A stretch of 64,000 bases of DNA from Salegentibacter sp. Hel_I_6 (GTDB lineage Bacteria > Bacteroidota > Bacteroidia > Flavobacteriales > Flavobacteriaceae). The stretch is from contig NZ_JQNQ01000001.1 in the NCBI RefSeq assembly GCF_000745315.1, forward strand, positions 3,906,001 to 3,970,000, written 5' to 3'. Below the pieces are notes generated by a model, which worked only from the letters and a program-made list of their open reading frames with translations, did not search any database and was not told where the DNA came from. Positions 25,599 to 33,682 of this stretch are shown here, piece after piece (within the stretch, counting starts at the first letter, position 1; every line of letters starts with the position of its first letter). The position numbers were made by a program, and so were the translations under genes.

Positions 25599-26213
25599 AT
25601 GAAAGAAGCAAAATCACATTGGGAAGAAGTGTATGAGAAGAAATCTTATAAAGACGCTAGCTGGTATCAGGAGAAACCAGTGATCTCTTTGCAGTTTATT
25701 AAAGACCTGGAATTGCCTGAATGTTCAAAAATTATAGACGTTGGGGGAGGGGATTCCAACCTGGTAGATTTTTTACTTAAAGATGGTTTCCGGGATATTA
25801 CAGTTTTGGATATTTCTGAAAAGGCGATTGTAAAAGCTCAAAAAAGTCTTAATAAGGATGCTAAAAAAGTAAACTGGATAGTTGCTGATGCTTCAGAATT
25901 TGAAGCCACACAGGTTTATCATTTATGGCATGATCGTGCTGCGTTTCATTTTTTGACTGAAGATGAGCAAATTGAAAATTACTTACGAACCTTAGAAAAT
26001 TCGGTGGCCTCGGGGGGATTTGTCATTCTTGCGACCTTTTCAAAAGAAGGTCCTGAAAAATGCAGCGGAAGAACAATTAAACAATATTCAAAAGAAGATC
26101 TTCAAGATTTATTGCAGGACAAATTTGAGCTTTTAAAAAGCAAAAATTTAGATCATAAAACTCCAACCGGAGCAATTCAGAATTTTACTTTTTGCTGTTT
26201 TAGAAAGAAATAA
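25599..26213 (+). CDS. Class I SAM-dependent methyltransferase
   Basis: The 204-residue protein has the Rossmann-fold methyltransferase motif I as IIDVGGGDSNLVDFLL (about 46-61), an acidic motif II TVLDISEKAI and the post-motif DRAAFHFLT. The N-terminal HWEEVYEKKSYKDASWYQ resembles thiopurine/tellurite-type (TehB/TPMT-like) small-molecule methyltransferases. It starts 2 bp after the cydB stop and closes the operon. Methylation of a thiol or chalcogen compound would fit its neighbours but is not shown. Confidence 0.8.
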   Translation: MKEAKSHWEEVYEKKSYKDASWYQEKPVISLQFIKDLELPECSKIIDVGGGDSNLVDFLLKDGFRDITVLDISEKAIVKAQKSLNKDAKKVNWIVADASEFEATQVYHLWHDRAAFHFLTEDEQIENYLRTLENSVASGGFVILATFSKEGPEKCSGRTIKQYSKEDLQDLLQDKFELLKSKNLDHKTPTGAIQNFTFCCFRKK

Positions 26214-26222
26214 TTTTTAATA

Positions 26223-26253
26223 AACCTCGCAGGTCTCCAAGACCTGCGAGGTT
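26223..26253. terminator. Bidirectional terminator hairpin (AACCTC..GAGGTT family)
   Basis: A perfect 13-bp stem (26223-26235 with 26241-26253) and 5-nt loop TCCAA lie between the convergent methyltransferase and SoxB-like genes, with a T-rich tail on the plus side. Related hairpins occur at 39753-39782 and 42799-42830. Confidence 0.85.
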
Positions 26254-26259
26254 TTGTAT

Positions 26260-27915
26260 TTAATGGAATTCATAATCTATTCCGGGAACTGTAGAAAAAG
26301 ATTTTTCGCCTAAATATTCGCAATAAGCGCGGCCATCCAGTTTAGGGGAAATTGGAGAATGTTTTTGCAAATATTCTTCAACAACTTCGTGAATGGTATA
26401 GTCTTTTACTTCTACATCTTTTACATTTGGCATTCGGCATAAATTATCAATAGGATCGCCGGGACGAACACAGGCTGAAATCGTGTAATATTCATCATCC
26501 TGCATTTCCTCGCCTTTAACAGTAACCGATTGTATGCGTTGCCCTTTTTCGTTTTGAGAATTAAAATCGACTTCCATTCCTGAAAATCTTACCAGCCAGC
26601 CCCCAAATCGTTCGGTTGAGTTTTGGGCAAATGCATTGTGCATTTCATTTTCTAACCAATCTTTAATTTGTTTTCCGCTGGCTTTTCCGGTTTTTACTTT
26701 TTCGTTTACCGGTAATAAATTCCACAAATTTGCTCTTGTAATTGGCGCAGCTTCCCCGTTTTCGGGAACTATAGGATTTCCGAAGCGAAATCCGTTAGAA
26801 ATTGAAATATCGGCACCGGTTTTCCAACGAGCTGCATCGGTAATCATATTATCCATCGGGTTTTCTACGGTTAAATAGCGATAAAGAGGAGTTTCGGTAT
26901 AGCCGATTACGGTTTCCAGGTGTTCTTTGTAAGGAGCTTTAGCTTTCTTAACTAACCCGGCTATTTCAGGATTTGCAGCATATTTTTCAGGATCAACTTC
27001 CATTAATTCATATTCCTCATCTACAATTTCGCCATCTTTAAAATAGAGATTTAATTTCCCAACAAAAGATCCAAAAGCTCCGGGCTCTGTAACCTTCGCA
27101 TATTTCCCTTCAATGGGTTGCCGAACCCTTTCGTGGGTATCGTTTCCGAAAATATAATCTACATCTTTAACTATTGGGTTGTTGGCTAATTCAATTTGCT
27201 TAAAAATTCCAAAATGCGTCACTAAAAATAGCGCATCAACTTTTTCTTCGGTTTTCACTTTCTGAATAAGTTCCTTAACACCTTCGTCTAAGCCGCTAAA
27301 ACCAATACCTTCACTGAAAATTGGGTTTTGCCGAACTGGAACATCGGGATCGTTTATTCCGATAAACCCGAGTTTTACACCTTCAATTTCTTTGGTCCAG
27401 TAAGGTGGAAAAAGTTCTTTTTTATCTCTCTCGTGAAACATATTCTGAACAATCACCGGGGTTTCAAAACCCTGTAAAACGTCCATCATTACTTCTTTTC
27501 CATAAACCACTTCCCAGTTTCCGGGTACGATAAGATCGTAATCCATATTTTTAATAATATCAGGAAAGATTTTTCCTTCAGAAAGTGCTGCATAACCACT
27601 TCCCTGAATAAGATCGCCGCCATCCAAAATTATGGTGTTGGGGTTTTTGGCTCTTTCTTCTTCAAATAAGGTTTGAATGTGAGCGAGACCGCCACGTTCT
27701 TTAAATACTATTTCTTCATTTTCCCAAAATAATTCTGGGTGTGCATCTAACTGGCCGTGGATATCGGCAGTTTGGAGTATCGTGATTTTTGTAGTTTCTT
27801 CGTTTTTTTCTTTCCTGGTTTTACTTTCTGTATTGTTGCAGGAAGTAAAAAAAATCAGACTAATTATTCCTGAAAACAGGACTAGAATTGGTTTTATTCT
27901 TTTTTTGGAAACCAT
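26260..27915 (-). CDS. SoxB-like metallophosphatase-fold lipoprotein (5'-nucleotidase/thiosulfohydrolase family)
   Basis: The protein has 551 residues from the ATG at 27915. A longer frame to 27969 runs into a REP-like repeat and is rejected, because the chosen start gives a proper lipoprotein signal ending FFTSC. Metallophosphatase motifs follow: TADIHGQ, GGDLIQGS, PGNWEVVYG, VTHFG and GNDTHE. The C-terminal 5'-nucleotidase-like part has SISNGFRFG and GDPIDNLCRMPNV. The GNWEVVYG and GDPxDxLCR segments resemble SoxB thiosulfohydrolases more than UshA. It probably works in the periplasm on sulfur intermediates; a nucleotidase role remains possible. The gene ends an operon that starts at the regulated promoter near 30007 or has its own promoter. 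Confidence 0.75.
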   Translation of the reverse strand: MVSKKRIKPILVLFSGIISLIFFTSCNNTESKTRKEKNEETTKITILQTADIHGQLDAHPELFWENEEIVFKERGGLAHIQTLFEEERAKNPNTIILDGGDLIQGSGYAALSEGKIFPDIIKNMDYDLIVPGNWEVVYGKEVMMDVLQGFETPVIVQNMFHERDKKELFPPYWTKEIEGVKLGFIGINDPDVPVRQNPIFSEGIGFSGLDEGVKELIQKVKTEEKVDALFLVTHFGIFKQIELANNPIVKDVDYIFGNDTHERVRQPIEGKYAKVTEPGAFGSFVGKLNLYFKDGEIVDEEYELMEVDPEKYAANPEIAGLVKKAKAPYKEHLETVIGYTETPLYRYLTVENPMDNMITDAARWKTGADISISNGFRFGNPIVPENGEAAPITRANLWNLLPVNEKVKTGKASGKQIKDWLENEMHNAFAQNSTERFGGWLVRFSGMEVDFNSQNEKGQRIQSVTVKGEEMQDDEYYTISACVRPGDPIDNLCRMPNVKDVEVKDYTIHEVVEEYLQKHSPISPKLDGRAYCEYLGEKSFSTVPGIDYEFH

Positions 27916-27940
27916 ATGTTTTGTATTTTGAATTAAAGTT

Positions 27941-28018
27941 ATCACGTCATGCTGAACTTGTTTCAGCATCTAATATGTTTAATTATTTATACCTTGAAAC
28001 AAGTTCAGGGTGACGCTG
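27941..28018. repeat. REP-like palindrome pair
   Basis: Two hairpin-forming units, GCTGAACTTGTTTCAGC (in 27941-27974) and TTGAAACAAGTTCAGGGTGA (in 27991-28018), lie in opposite orientation between two operon genes. Copies of the same core are at 42875-42905 and 55481-55566. Confidence 0.75.
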
Positions 28019-28435
28019 TTAAAGCTCTATACTGAAATATCCTTTTTTCTGAAGTTGAAAATCATATAGTATTCCATTTTCAACAACTTCCATTTCTGAT
28101 GGAATCGCTTTAGGATCTACACCAAATTTTTTGAGGGAAAATCCGCAGGCATTAAGGGTGACATTGGCTTTTTTGGCTCGCTGGATAAACTTTTTCATTT
28201 CTTCTTTATCGGTTAAACCTTTTACAGTCTGGCCGCAAACAATAACCTGGAAATCACCAAAATGATGTGCATCTTCTGCCTGTAATTCTTCCGCAGTAAT
28301 TAGAATGGGTTGTAGCTGTGGAATTTTCTTAGTTAAAACCACATAATTATTCTTTTCGGGATTGTGATTTTGAGCATTTGTAGTTATTGAAAACAGCATA
28401 AAAAAAGCTGTAAAGATTAAAATTGAATTTTTCAT
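28019..28435 (-). CDS. Exported DsrE-like sulfur-relay protein
   Basis: The 138-residue protein has a signal peptide (MKNSILIFTAFFMLFSITTNA) and a DsrE/DsrF-like domain. It includes FQVIVCGQTVKGL and NVTLNACGFSLKKFGV; the cysteine in NACGFSL is at the position of the persulfide-carrying cysteine of the family. DsrE proteins carry sulfane sulfur between enzymes. A periplasmic location next to a SoxB-like lipoprotein suggests sulfur transfer outside the cytoplasm. The gap to the DoxX gene is 30 bp, so it is probably co-transcribed. Confidence 0.8.
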   Translation of the reverse strand: MKNSILIFTAFFMLFSITTNAQNHNPEKNNYVVLTKKIPQLQPILITAEELQAEDAHHFGDFQVIVCGQTVKGLTDKEEMKKFIQRAKKANVTLNACGFSLKKFGVDPKAIPSEMEVVENGILYDFQLQKKGYFSIEL

Positions 28436-28465
28436 TTTTTAAATTTTTATGGCTGAAACAGCCGT

Positions 28466-28873
28466 TTATATTTTTCTTGTTTGGTGATCTTTAAAATCGT
28501 TTAGGATAAAAAACAGGAGTCCGCCGGAAATCGCGATATTTTTAAAGAGCGGACCCAGTGTTGTAATTTGCCCTACCTGCACCGTTAAGGTTATAGGGAT
28601 TAAAACGGCGAGCAAAATCGTGGCCGCCCAACGGGTTTTAAAACCTATAATTAACCCAATCCCGGCGATAAGCATTACAACTCCTGAGAGCATTACCAGC
28701 AACTCAGGGTTGCCGAAGAAATAAGCGATTCCTTTAAAATTTGCCTGATCTATCCTGTTAACCGTTTTTTCAATATTGAATAAATGGTGTAAACTGGCTA
28801 CGAGAAATATCCCGCTAAGCATCACCCGTAAAACCTGTACAGAGCGACGACTCACTAAAATTTGTGAATTCAT
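28466..28873 (-). CDS. DoxX-family membrane protein
   Basis: The 135-residue protein has four transmembrane segments and the DoxX layout: LRVMLSGIFLVASLHHLF first, a central GVVMLIAGIGLIIGFKTRWAA and a final GPLFKNIAISGGLLFF. DoxX was first described as a subunit of an archaeal thiosulfate:quinone oxidoreductase. Here the gene lies between a DsrE-like and an acetolactate decarboxylase-like gene in the proposed sulfur regulon, so electron transfer from a sulfur compound to quinone is an attractive but unproven role. Confidence 0.82.
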   Translation of the reverse strand: MNSQILVSRRSVQVLRVMLSGIFLVASLHHLFNIEKTVNRIDQANFKGIAYFFGNPELLVMLSGVVMLIAGIGLIIGFKTRWAATILLAVLIPITLTVQVGQITTLGPLFKNIAISGGLLFFILNDFKDHQTRKI

Positions 28874-28935
28874 TTTGATTAGGAATTAGTGAATAAAATT
28901 TCTTCCGAAGGTATCTTCGGAATTATATATGTTGT

Positions 28936-29292
28936 TTATGCCCCTAATGCCTTTGGAGGAGGGTAGTTTTTGGAGAAATAGGTTGAAATTACCGCAGGAT
29001 TGAGGTAATTGTAATCTTGGAAATTTGTTGTTATTTCGGTCTCGAACCAGGCCATTTTTGCCAGGTTAAAGGCCGGATTACAAACGGCATCGCTGCTAAT
29101 CACCAATACCGAAGAATCTTGTGTGAAGGTTTTATCATCTACCGATTTTTGGACTTTTTTCTTACAAAACGGGTTTACCAGCGCAATTCCTTCAGCATCC
29201 AAAATACTATTCAGCACTTTTGCGTCCAGCATCAGGAATTTTCCGAAGAAAATCACGGTAAGGAAAATCGCTATGTAAGCTTTGATTTGCAT
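28936..29292 (-). CDS. Small exported or membrane-anchored protein of unknown function
   Basis: The 118-residue protein has one N-terminal hydrophobic segment (about 5-22), then a soluble part with two separated cysteines (NPFCKKK and SDAVCNPAF) and a Pro-rich end NYPPPKALGA. Its ATG shares one base with the stop of the preceding acetolactate decarboxylase-like gene (TAATG), so translation is coupled. I do not recognise the family. Coupling and the paired cysteines suggest a partner protein in the same periplasmic process. Confidence 0.6.
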   Translation of the reverse strand: MQIKAYIAIFLTVIFFGKFLMLDAKVLNSILDAEGIALVNPFCKKKVQKSVDDKTFTQDSSVLVISSDAVCNPAFNLAKMAWFETEITTNFQDYNYLNPAVISTYFSKNYPPPKALGA

Positions 29293-29993
29293 TATTCGGG
29301 AAGATAGAGTTTTAAATTATTTGCATCAAACTCAACCTGGTCCAGGTGCCCCATCTGCTTTTTGTCTTCGGTAATTAAATGAAGATGCATATAGGTATTG
29401 TGATGCGTAAAAACTGCCTGGTGTTTGCGTGAGAAAAATCCGAGAATTTCTATTTCTTTATCTTCTAAAGTATAATTTGTAAGTCCTTCGTGAGCTTCTT
29501 TTGGAGAACTCACTTTTTGGCCTTGAGGTAAATTTACAATATGAATTTTAGCTGAATTGATTTTTCCTTTTAGTCGGAACGGAAAAGCTTCCGCATCATC
29601 AGGCGTCCTTTCATTTAAAAAATTTTCTAAATTCTCCAATGAGTTTACTGAGTTTGGAAGTGAAACCGATTTCCACTTTTCAACTTCAGCATAAACAAAA
29701 AACGGTGCTTTAACAGCATTTGTTTTTACAACTTCCATTGAATTTTCATTCCTAACAACTGATTTAAAAACTTCTCCGTCTAAAATAAGCAGTTCACCAC
29801 TTAGGAATTCTACAGGTCCAAGTCCGTAAACACCTTTTTTAGCTACAGAATCCAGGGAAATTGTACCCTGAAGTTCTCCTTTTTTCATCACATTTTTCAT
29901 CGCTCCGGCTACTTTCACGCCGTTATTTTGAGCCACAGTTGAAAAGCCTGTAAGAAAGCCAAGAAGTAATAGTGTTTTCTGTATTCCCTTCAT
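29292..29993 (-). CDS. Secreted acetolactate decarboxylase-family protein (BudA/AlsD-like)
   Basis: The protein has 233 residues from the ATG at 29993 (a TTG 9 bp upstream is rejected). A signal peptide (MKGIQKTLLLLGFLTGFSTV) precedes a domain matching acetolactate decarboxylase: GTISLDS, GVYGLGPVEFLSGELLILDG, and the zinc-ligand region THHNTYMHLHLIT with a later GHLDQVEF. Classical enzymes convert acetolactate to acetoin; some secreted homologues are known. In this operon with DoxX, DsrE-like and SoxB-like genes the role is unclear and may differ. The ATG lies only 7 bp after the -7 element, so the mRNA may be nearly leaderless. Confidence 0.78.
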   Translation of the reverse strand: MKGIQKTLLLLGFLTGFSTVAQNNGVKVAGAMKNVMKKGELQGTISLDSVAKKGVYGLGPVEFLSGELLILDGEVFKSVVRNENSMEVVKTNAVKAPFFVYAEVEKWKSVSLPNSVNSLENLENFLNERTPDDAEAFPFRLKGKINSAKIHIVNLPQGQKVSSPKEAHEGLTNYTLEDKEIEILGFFSRKHQAVFTHHNTYMHLHLITEDKKQMGHLDQVEFDANNLKLYLPE

Positions 29994-29999
29994 ATTTCG

Positions 30000-30043
30000 C
30001 AAAAGTAATTAGAAGATTTTGATAATAGCGTGACTAATGTTAC
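30000..30043 (-). promoter_or_regulatory. Regulated promoter 5 (minus strand, BudA-like/DoxX/DsrE operon)
   Basis: Read on the minus strand, GTAACATTAGTCAC (30043-30030) differs from the GTAAC-N4-GTTAC consensus at one position. Exactly 22 bp follow, then TACTTTTG (30007-30000) and C. The same geometry is seen at the four plus-strand sites. It is divergent from promoter 2. Confidence 0.75.
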
Positions 30044-30061
30044 AAAGCAATTTTGTTTAAG

Positions 30062-30105
30062 GTAACCCTTGTTACTGCAGCGGTCTCAAAGAATAGAGAC
30101 TTTTG
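30062..30105 (+). promoter_or_regulatory. Regulated promoter 2 (porin gene)
   Basis: The operator GTAACCCTTGTTAC (30062-30075) has the same 14 bases as at 21781. After exactly 22 bp comes GACTTTTG (30098-30105), a -7 element with G for the first T. The TTG start of the porin gene is 26 bp further on. Confidence 0.8.
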
Positions 30106-30131
30106 CAATCTGAATCTGAAAATCTTAAATA

Positions 30132-31502
30132 TTGAAAGTTCTTAATTTACATGCTTTATTTTTATTCCTGATTTTAAGTCTTAATCTTAAGGCTCAATCT
30201 ACCGATTCCTTAAAAGAAGAAAAGCCTCAACTTACAGATATATTTAAAAACGCAACCTTCCACGGCCATATTCGTAATTTCTATATGAATACCATTAACC
30301 GGGGTGAGTTAAAGGATTATTATACCAATGCAAGCGGCGGTGCCATTGGCTTTACTACCGGAAATTTTAAAGGTTTTGAGATTGGAGTGAAGGGAATTTT
30401 TACTTACAAAACCTTTGGCAGTGATTTGGGTGTTGAGGATGCGGTAACGGGAAAAAATGCTAAATGGGAATACGAACTTTATGATGTATTGAATAAAGGA
30501 AATTTTAGGGATCTTGATAGGTTGGAGGAGTTATTTGTAAGGTATCGATTTGGAAATTCCTATTTAAGTTATGGAAAGCTTGAAACCGAATTTACGCCAC
30601 TTTTAAATCATAGCGATGGCCGAATGAAACCTTTTGCCCACCGGGGTGGCTGGGTACATCTAAATTTCAATTCAAAGCACGAGGTTAATTTAGGCTGGAT
30701 TGATGGGGTTTCGCCTCGCTCAACTACCGAATGGTTTGGTATGGATGAAGCTTTAGGACTTTTCTATAACGGATTTCAACCCAATGGAGAAATGGCTGAT
30801 TATCACGAATTTTATCCTTCATCAGGAATTGGGATTTTGAACTACAATTTCAGAAAGGATAATCTTCAGCTTAATTTTTATGATTTTTACCAGGATAAAG
30901 TAATGAATACTATTTGGGCAGAAATCGGGTATGACCTGGCCGATTTTAACTTCGGAGTTCAATATGCTTACCAGCATCCTTTTTCCTATTCTGAAGATCT
31001 GGCTTATGTGAATAGATATGTGCAACCTGGGGAAAATGGACAGATACTGAGTTCCCAGCTGAGTTGGAAAAAATCGGGGTTCAACCTGGCTTTTGCTTAT
31101 ACTCGCGCTTTTGATACCGGCCGGTTTTTATTTCCGAAGGAATTAGGGCGGGATCGCTTTTTTACTTCTATTCCCCGATCCCGACTGGAAGGCCTGGGAA
31201 ATGCAGATGTTTTTACCTTTAAAGCAGAATATCATTTGCCAAAACCCGATTTTCATCTTGGAATAGAAATGCAGCAATTACAGGGTCCCAAAACCGGTAA
31301 GTTTGAATTCAATAAATATAATGTTGATGAATCTTTCCAGGTAAATAGTCATTTAAGTTATCGCGCACACGGATTTTTGGAAGGTTTGAATTTTGATATT
31401 TTATGGATTTACAGGAGAAATCAAAACCAAACCGATGCTCAAAGTATCTTTAATAAAAGTAATTTTAATCAGTTAAACTTTGTTACCCATTTCAATTTTT
31501 AA
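30132..31502 (+). CDS. Outer-membrane porin-like beta-barrel protein (OprD-like)
   Basis: The 456-residue protein has a TTG start at 30132. This start gives a clean signal peptide (MKVLNLHALFLFLILSLNLKAQ); no nearby ATG does so. The rest is beta-barrel-like, with alternating strands, aromatic girdle residues and a terminal phenylalanine (NFVTHFNF), as in OprD-type porins. It is the only gene controlled by promoter 2 and is followed by a bidirectional terminator. Uptake or release of thiosulfate, sulfite or organic solutes is possible; the substrate is not visible in the sequence. Confidence 0.72.
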   Translation: MKVLNLHALFLFLILSLNLKAQSTDSLKEEKPQLTDIFKNATFHGHIRNFYMNTINRGELKDYYTNASGGAIGFTTGNFKGFEIGVKGIFTYKTFGSDLGVEDAVTGKNAKWEYELYDVLNKGNFRDLDRLEELFVRYRFGNSYLSYGKLETEFTPLLNHSDGRMKPFAHRGGWVHLNFNSKHEVNLGWIDGVSPRSTTEWFGMDEALGLFYNGFQPNGEMADYHEFYPSSGIGILNYNFRKDNLQLNFYDFYQDKVMNTIWAEIGYDLADFNFGVQYAYQHPFSYSEDLAYVNRYVQPGENGQILSSQLSWKKSGFNLAFAYTRAFDTGRFLFPKELGRDRFFTSIPRSRLEGLGNADVFTFKAEYHLPKPDFHLGIEMQQLQGPKTGKFEFNKYNVDESFQVNSHLSYRAHGFLEGLNFDILWIYRRNQNQTDAQSIFNKSNFNQLNFVTHFNF

Positions 31503-31508
31503 AATTGA

Positions 31509-31550
31509 AACCCACGAATTCACATATATTTTTTAGTGAATTCGTGGGTT
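31509..31550. terminator. Bidirectional terminator between porin and aldo/keto reductase genes
   Basis: A perfect 15-bp stem (AACCCACGAATTCAC at 31509-31523 with its complement at 31536-31550) and a T-rich 12-nt loop lie between two convergent genes. Confidence 0.8.
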
Positions 31551-31555
31551 GGGAT

Positions 31556-32548
31556 CTAAGCAGGTACTTCAGCTTTTTGATCAATAAGATTTTCAGCCTT
31601 TAATTCTTCCCAGAATTCAGAAGGGATTTTTATTTCCAGTGCTTTTACATTTTCCTGTACTTGCTCCGGCTTACTTGCTCCTGCAAGAACCGTATCGGCA
31701 GCTTTAGGAGCAAGGGCAAATTGGAGCGAAGCCGCAACCAAATCTACTTTATGCTTTTCTGCGATTTTCAGGATCTTTTTATATCGTTCCGAAATATCAT
31801 CAGGCATTTCACCAGCATAATTATAACGTTTTTGCCCAGCAAGTAAGCCTGCATTGAACGGCGCGGCATTTATTAAAGTGGCTTCGCTTTTTTCTATAGC
31901 CGGTAATAAACGTTCCAGTGCATCTTTATGATGTACCAATGAATATTGAATCGCCGAAAGAAAAACATCAGGTTTTGCGACCTCCAATGTTTTTAAAATT
32001 GGCTCAATAGTATTAACTCCTAGTCCCCAGGCTTTTATAAGACCTTCTTCTTTCATTTTTTCGAGCTCTGGCATTGCGCCTTTCTTCGCAACTTCAAAAT
32101 GATCTTCCCAGGTAGTGCCCTCTTCATATTCTTCGTTATGATCTGGAGAGAGATCATGGATAAACGCATAATCCAAATATTCCACGCCTAAACGTTGTAA
32201 ACTATCTTCTACCGAGCGTCTTACGGCTTCCGCAGAATAGTCATATTTATAATCAAATGGAGCAGGATCCTGCCACATTACTTCAGGTGTGTTTTTCGTT
32301 GCAGTTAGAACCCTTCCTACTTTTGTAGAAAGTACATAATCTTCCCGTTCTTTACTGCTCAAAAAATGTCCGAAACGTCTTTCACTCAAGCCAAGTCCGT
32401 ACCAGGGTGAAGTATCGTAGTATCTTACACCGGCCTTCCAGGCTGCTTTTAGGGTTTTCTCTGCCTGTTCATTACTTATAGGTTTAAATCCATGGCCAAT
32501 TGCCACACCACCTAAACCAAACGTATATTTTAACTTCATCTTAGTCAT
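31556..32548 (-). CDS. Aldo/keto reductase (D-threo-aldose/L-fucose dehydrogenase-like)
   Basis: This 330-residue TIM-barrel oxidoreductase shows the catalytic Asp/Tyr region GVRYYDTSPWYGLGLSERRFG (Asp, Tyr), a Lys in VLSTKVGR and the His in YAFIHDLS. The pattern GLGLSERRFG is usual in the D-threo-aldose/L-fucose 1-dehydrogenase subgroup, which oxidises or reduces free sugars with NAD(P). It is transcribed alone on the minus strand and lacks the regulated promoter seen for its divergent neighbour. Confidence 0.85.
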   Translation of the reverse strand: MTKMKLKYTFGLGGVAIGHGFKPISNEQAEKTLKAAWKAGVRYYDTSPWYGLGLSERRFGHFLSSKEREDYVLSTKVGRVLTATKNTPEVMWQDPAPFDYKYDYSAEAVRRSVEDSLQRLGVEYLDYAFIHDLSPDHNEEYEEGTTWEDHFEVAKKGAMPELEKMKEEGLIKAWGLGVNTIEPILKTLEVAKPDVFLSAIQYSLVHHKDALERLLPAIEKSEATLINAAPFNAGLLAGQKRYNYAGEMPDDISERYKKILKIAEKHKVDLVAASLQFALAPKAADTVLAGASKPEQVQENVKALEIKIPSEFWEELKAENLIDQKAEVPA

Positions 32549-32687
32549 AATTTTTCTCTTTAATTCAGTATAAAATTAAATAGAAAACTAAGCAAAATCT
32601 ATTATTTAACGTAAGCTAACACTATATCGTTTTAGAATGTTAATGAGTGTAAAATTAAACTTCTCTTTATATTGATGCCTTTTAACT

Positions 32688-32731
32688 GTAACAAAAGTTA
32701 CTGCCCGAAGTGTAGGATTATTATATTTTTG
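32688..32731 (+). promoter_or_regulatory. Regulated promoter 3 (sterol desaturase-MBL/rhodanese operon)
   Basis: The operator GTAACAAAAGTTAC (32688-32701) is followed by exactly 22 bp and then TATTTTTG (32724-32731), a perfect TAnnTTTG element. The TTG start of the first gene is 21 bp beyond. Only the plus strand fits; the divergent aldo/keto reductase side has no matching site. Confidence 0.85.
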
Positions 32732-32752
32732 CTTTAGAAATTTAAAAACTGC

Positions 32753-33682
32753 TTGGAAAAGTACTTAAACATAATTGCTGATTCTTTTACCGGATATTTT
32801 AATTATCTGGTAAATGAAATCAATAATCCATCCTGGACCAATTATTTTTATTGGCTTATAGGATTGTCGCTTTTAGTTTGGGTATTGGAGATAGTAATCC
32901 CCTGGCGAAAAGAACAAAAGGTTTTTCGCAAAGGTTTCTGGCTGGATACGTTCTATATTTTATTTAACTTTTTCCTGTTTTCACTGGTTGGGTATAATGC
33001 GATCTCCAATGTTGCCGTAGAACTCTTTAATGATCTTTTAGGCATTTTTGGAATTACTAATATCGTAGCCATAGAAGTACAGAATTTTCCTATTTGGATA
33101 CAGTTACTCATTATGTTTGTAATTGCCGATTTTATTCAATGGAATGTGCATAGGCAATTGCATAAACGCGCATGGCTTTGGGAATTTCATAAAGTACACC
33201 ATAGCGTAAAGGAAATGGGTTTTGCCGCTCAATTTAGATTTCATTTTATGGAAACTATAATTTATAAAACGGTGCAGTATGTTCCGTTAGCGATGATTGG
33301 CTTTGGGATTCAGGAGTTTTTTGTGGTGCATATGTTTGCCGTTTTTATCGGCCATTTAAACCACGCGAATGTGGGCTGGAATTATGGAGTTTTCGGGTAT
33401 ATTCTGAATAATCCTAAAATGCATATCTGGCATCATTCAAAATTACTTCCTGCAGAAAGACCTTACGGGATGAATTTTGGTTTAAGCCTGAGCATTTGGG
33501 ACTATTTGTTTGGGACGGCATATATTCCGCAAGAAGGAAAAAATATAGAATTAGGTTTTGAAGGAGATGAAAATTTTCCTGAAGATTTTAAAAACCAAAT
33601 GGTTTTTCCATTTTTAAAAAAGAACACACAGAAATCAAATTATAATTTAAAGAGTCAAAGAAATGAAAATAAAACAGTTTAA
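32753..33682 (+). CDS. Sterol desaturase/fatty acid hydroxylase family membrane protein
   Basis: This 309-residue protein starts with TTG at 32753. It has four or five transmembrane segments and the histidine boxes of the fatty-acid hydroxylase superfamily: NVHRQLHK, HKVHHS, and HLNHANVGWNYG with HIWHHSK. These bind a di-iron centre that uses oxygen to hydroxylate or desaturate lipids. It overlaps the MBL-rhodanese gene by 20 bp, so the two are tightly coupled. A lipid change under sulfur stress is a possible role; the substrate is unknown. Confidence 0.85.
   Translation: MEKYLNIIADSFTGYFNYLVNEINNPSWTNYFYWLIGLSLLVWVLEIVIPWRKEQKVFRKGFWLDTFYILFNFFLFSLVGYNAISNVAVELFNDLLGIFGITNIVAIEVQNFPIWIQLLIMFVIADFIQWNVHRQLHKRAWLWEFHKVHHSVKEMGFAAQFRFHFMETIIYKTVQYVPLAMIGFGIQEFFVVHMFAVFIGHLNHANVGWNYGVFGYILNNPKMHIWHHSKLLPAERPYGMNFGLSLSIWDYLFGTAYIPQEGKNIELGFEGDENFPEDFKNQMVFPFLKKNTQKSNYNLKSQRNENKTV

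Noticed and set aside
27916..27969. N-terminal extension of the SoxB-like gene (MLKQVQHDVI...)
   Set aside because: The extra residues come from the REP-like repeat; the downstream ATG gives a proper lipoprotein signal.
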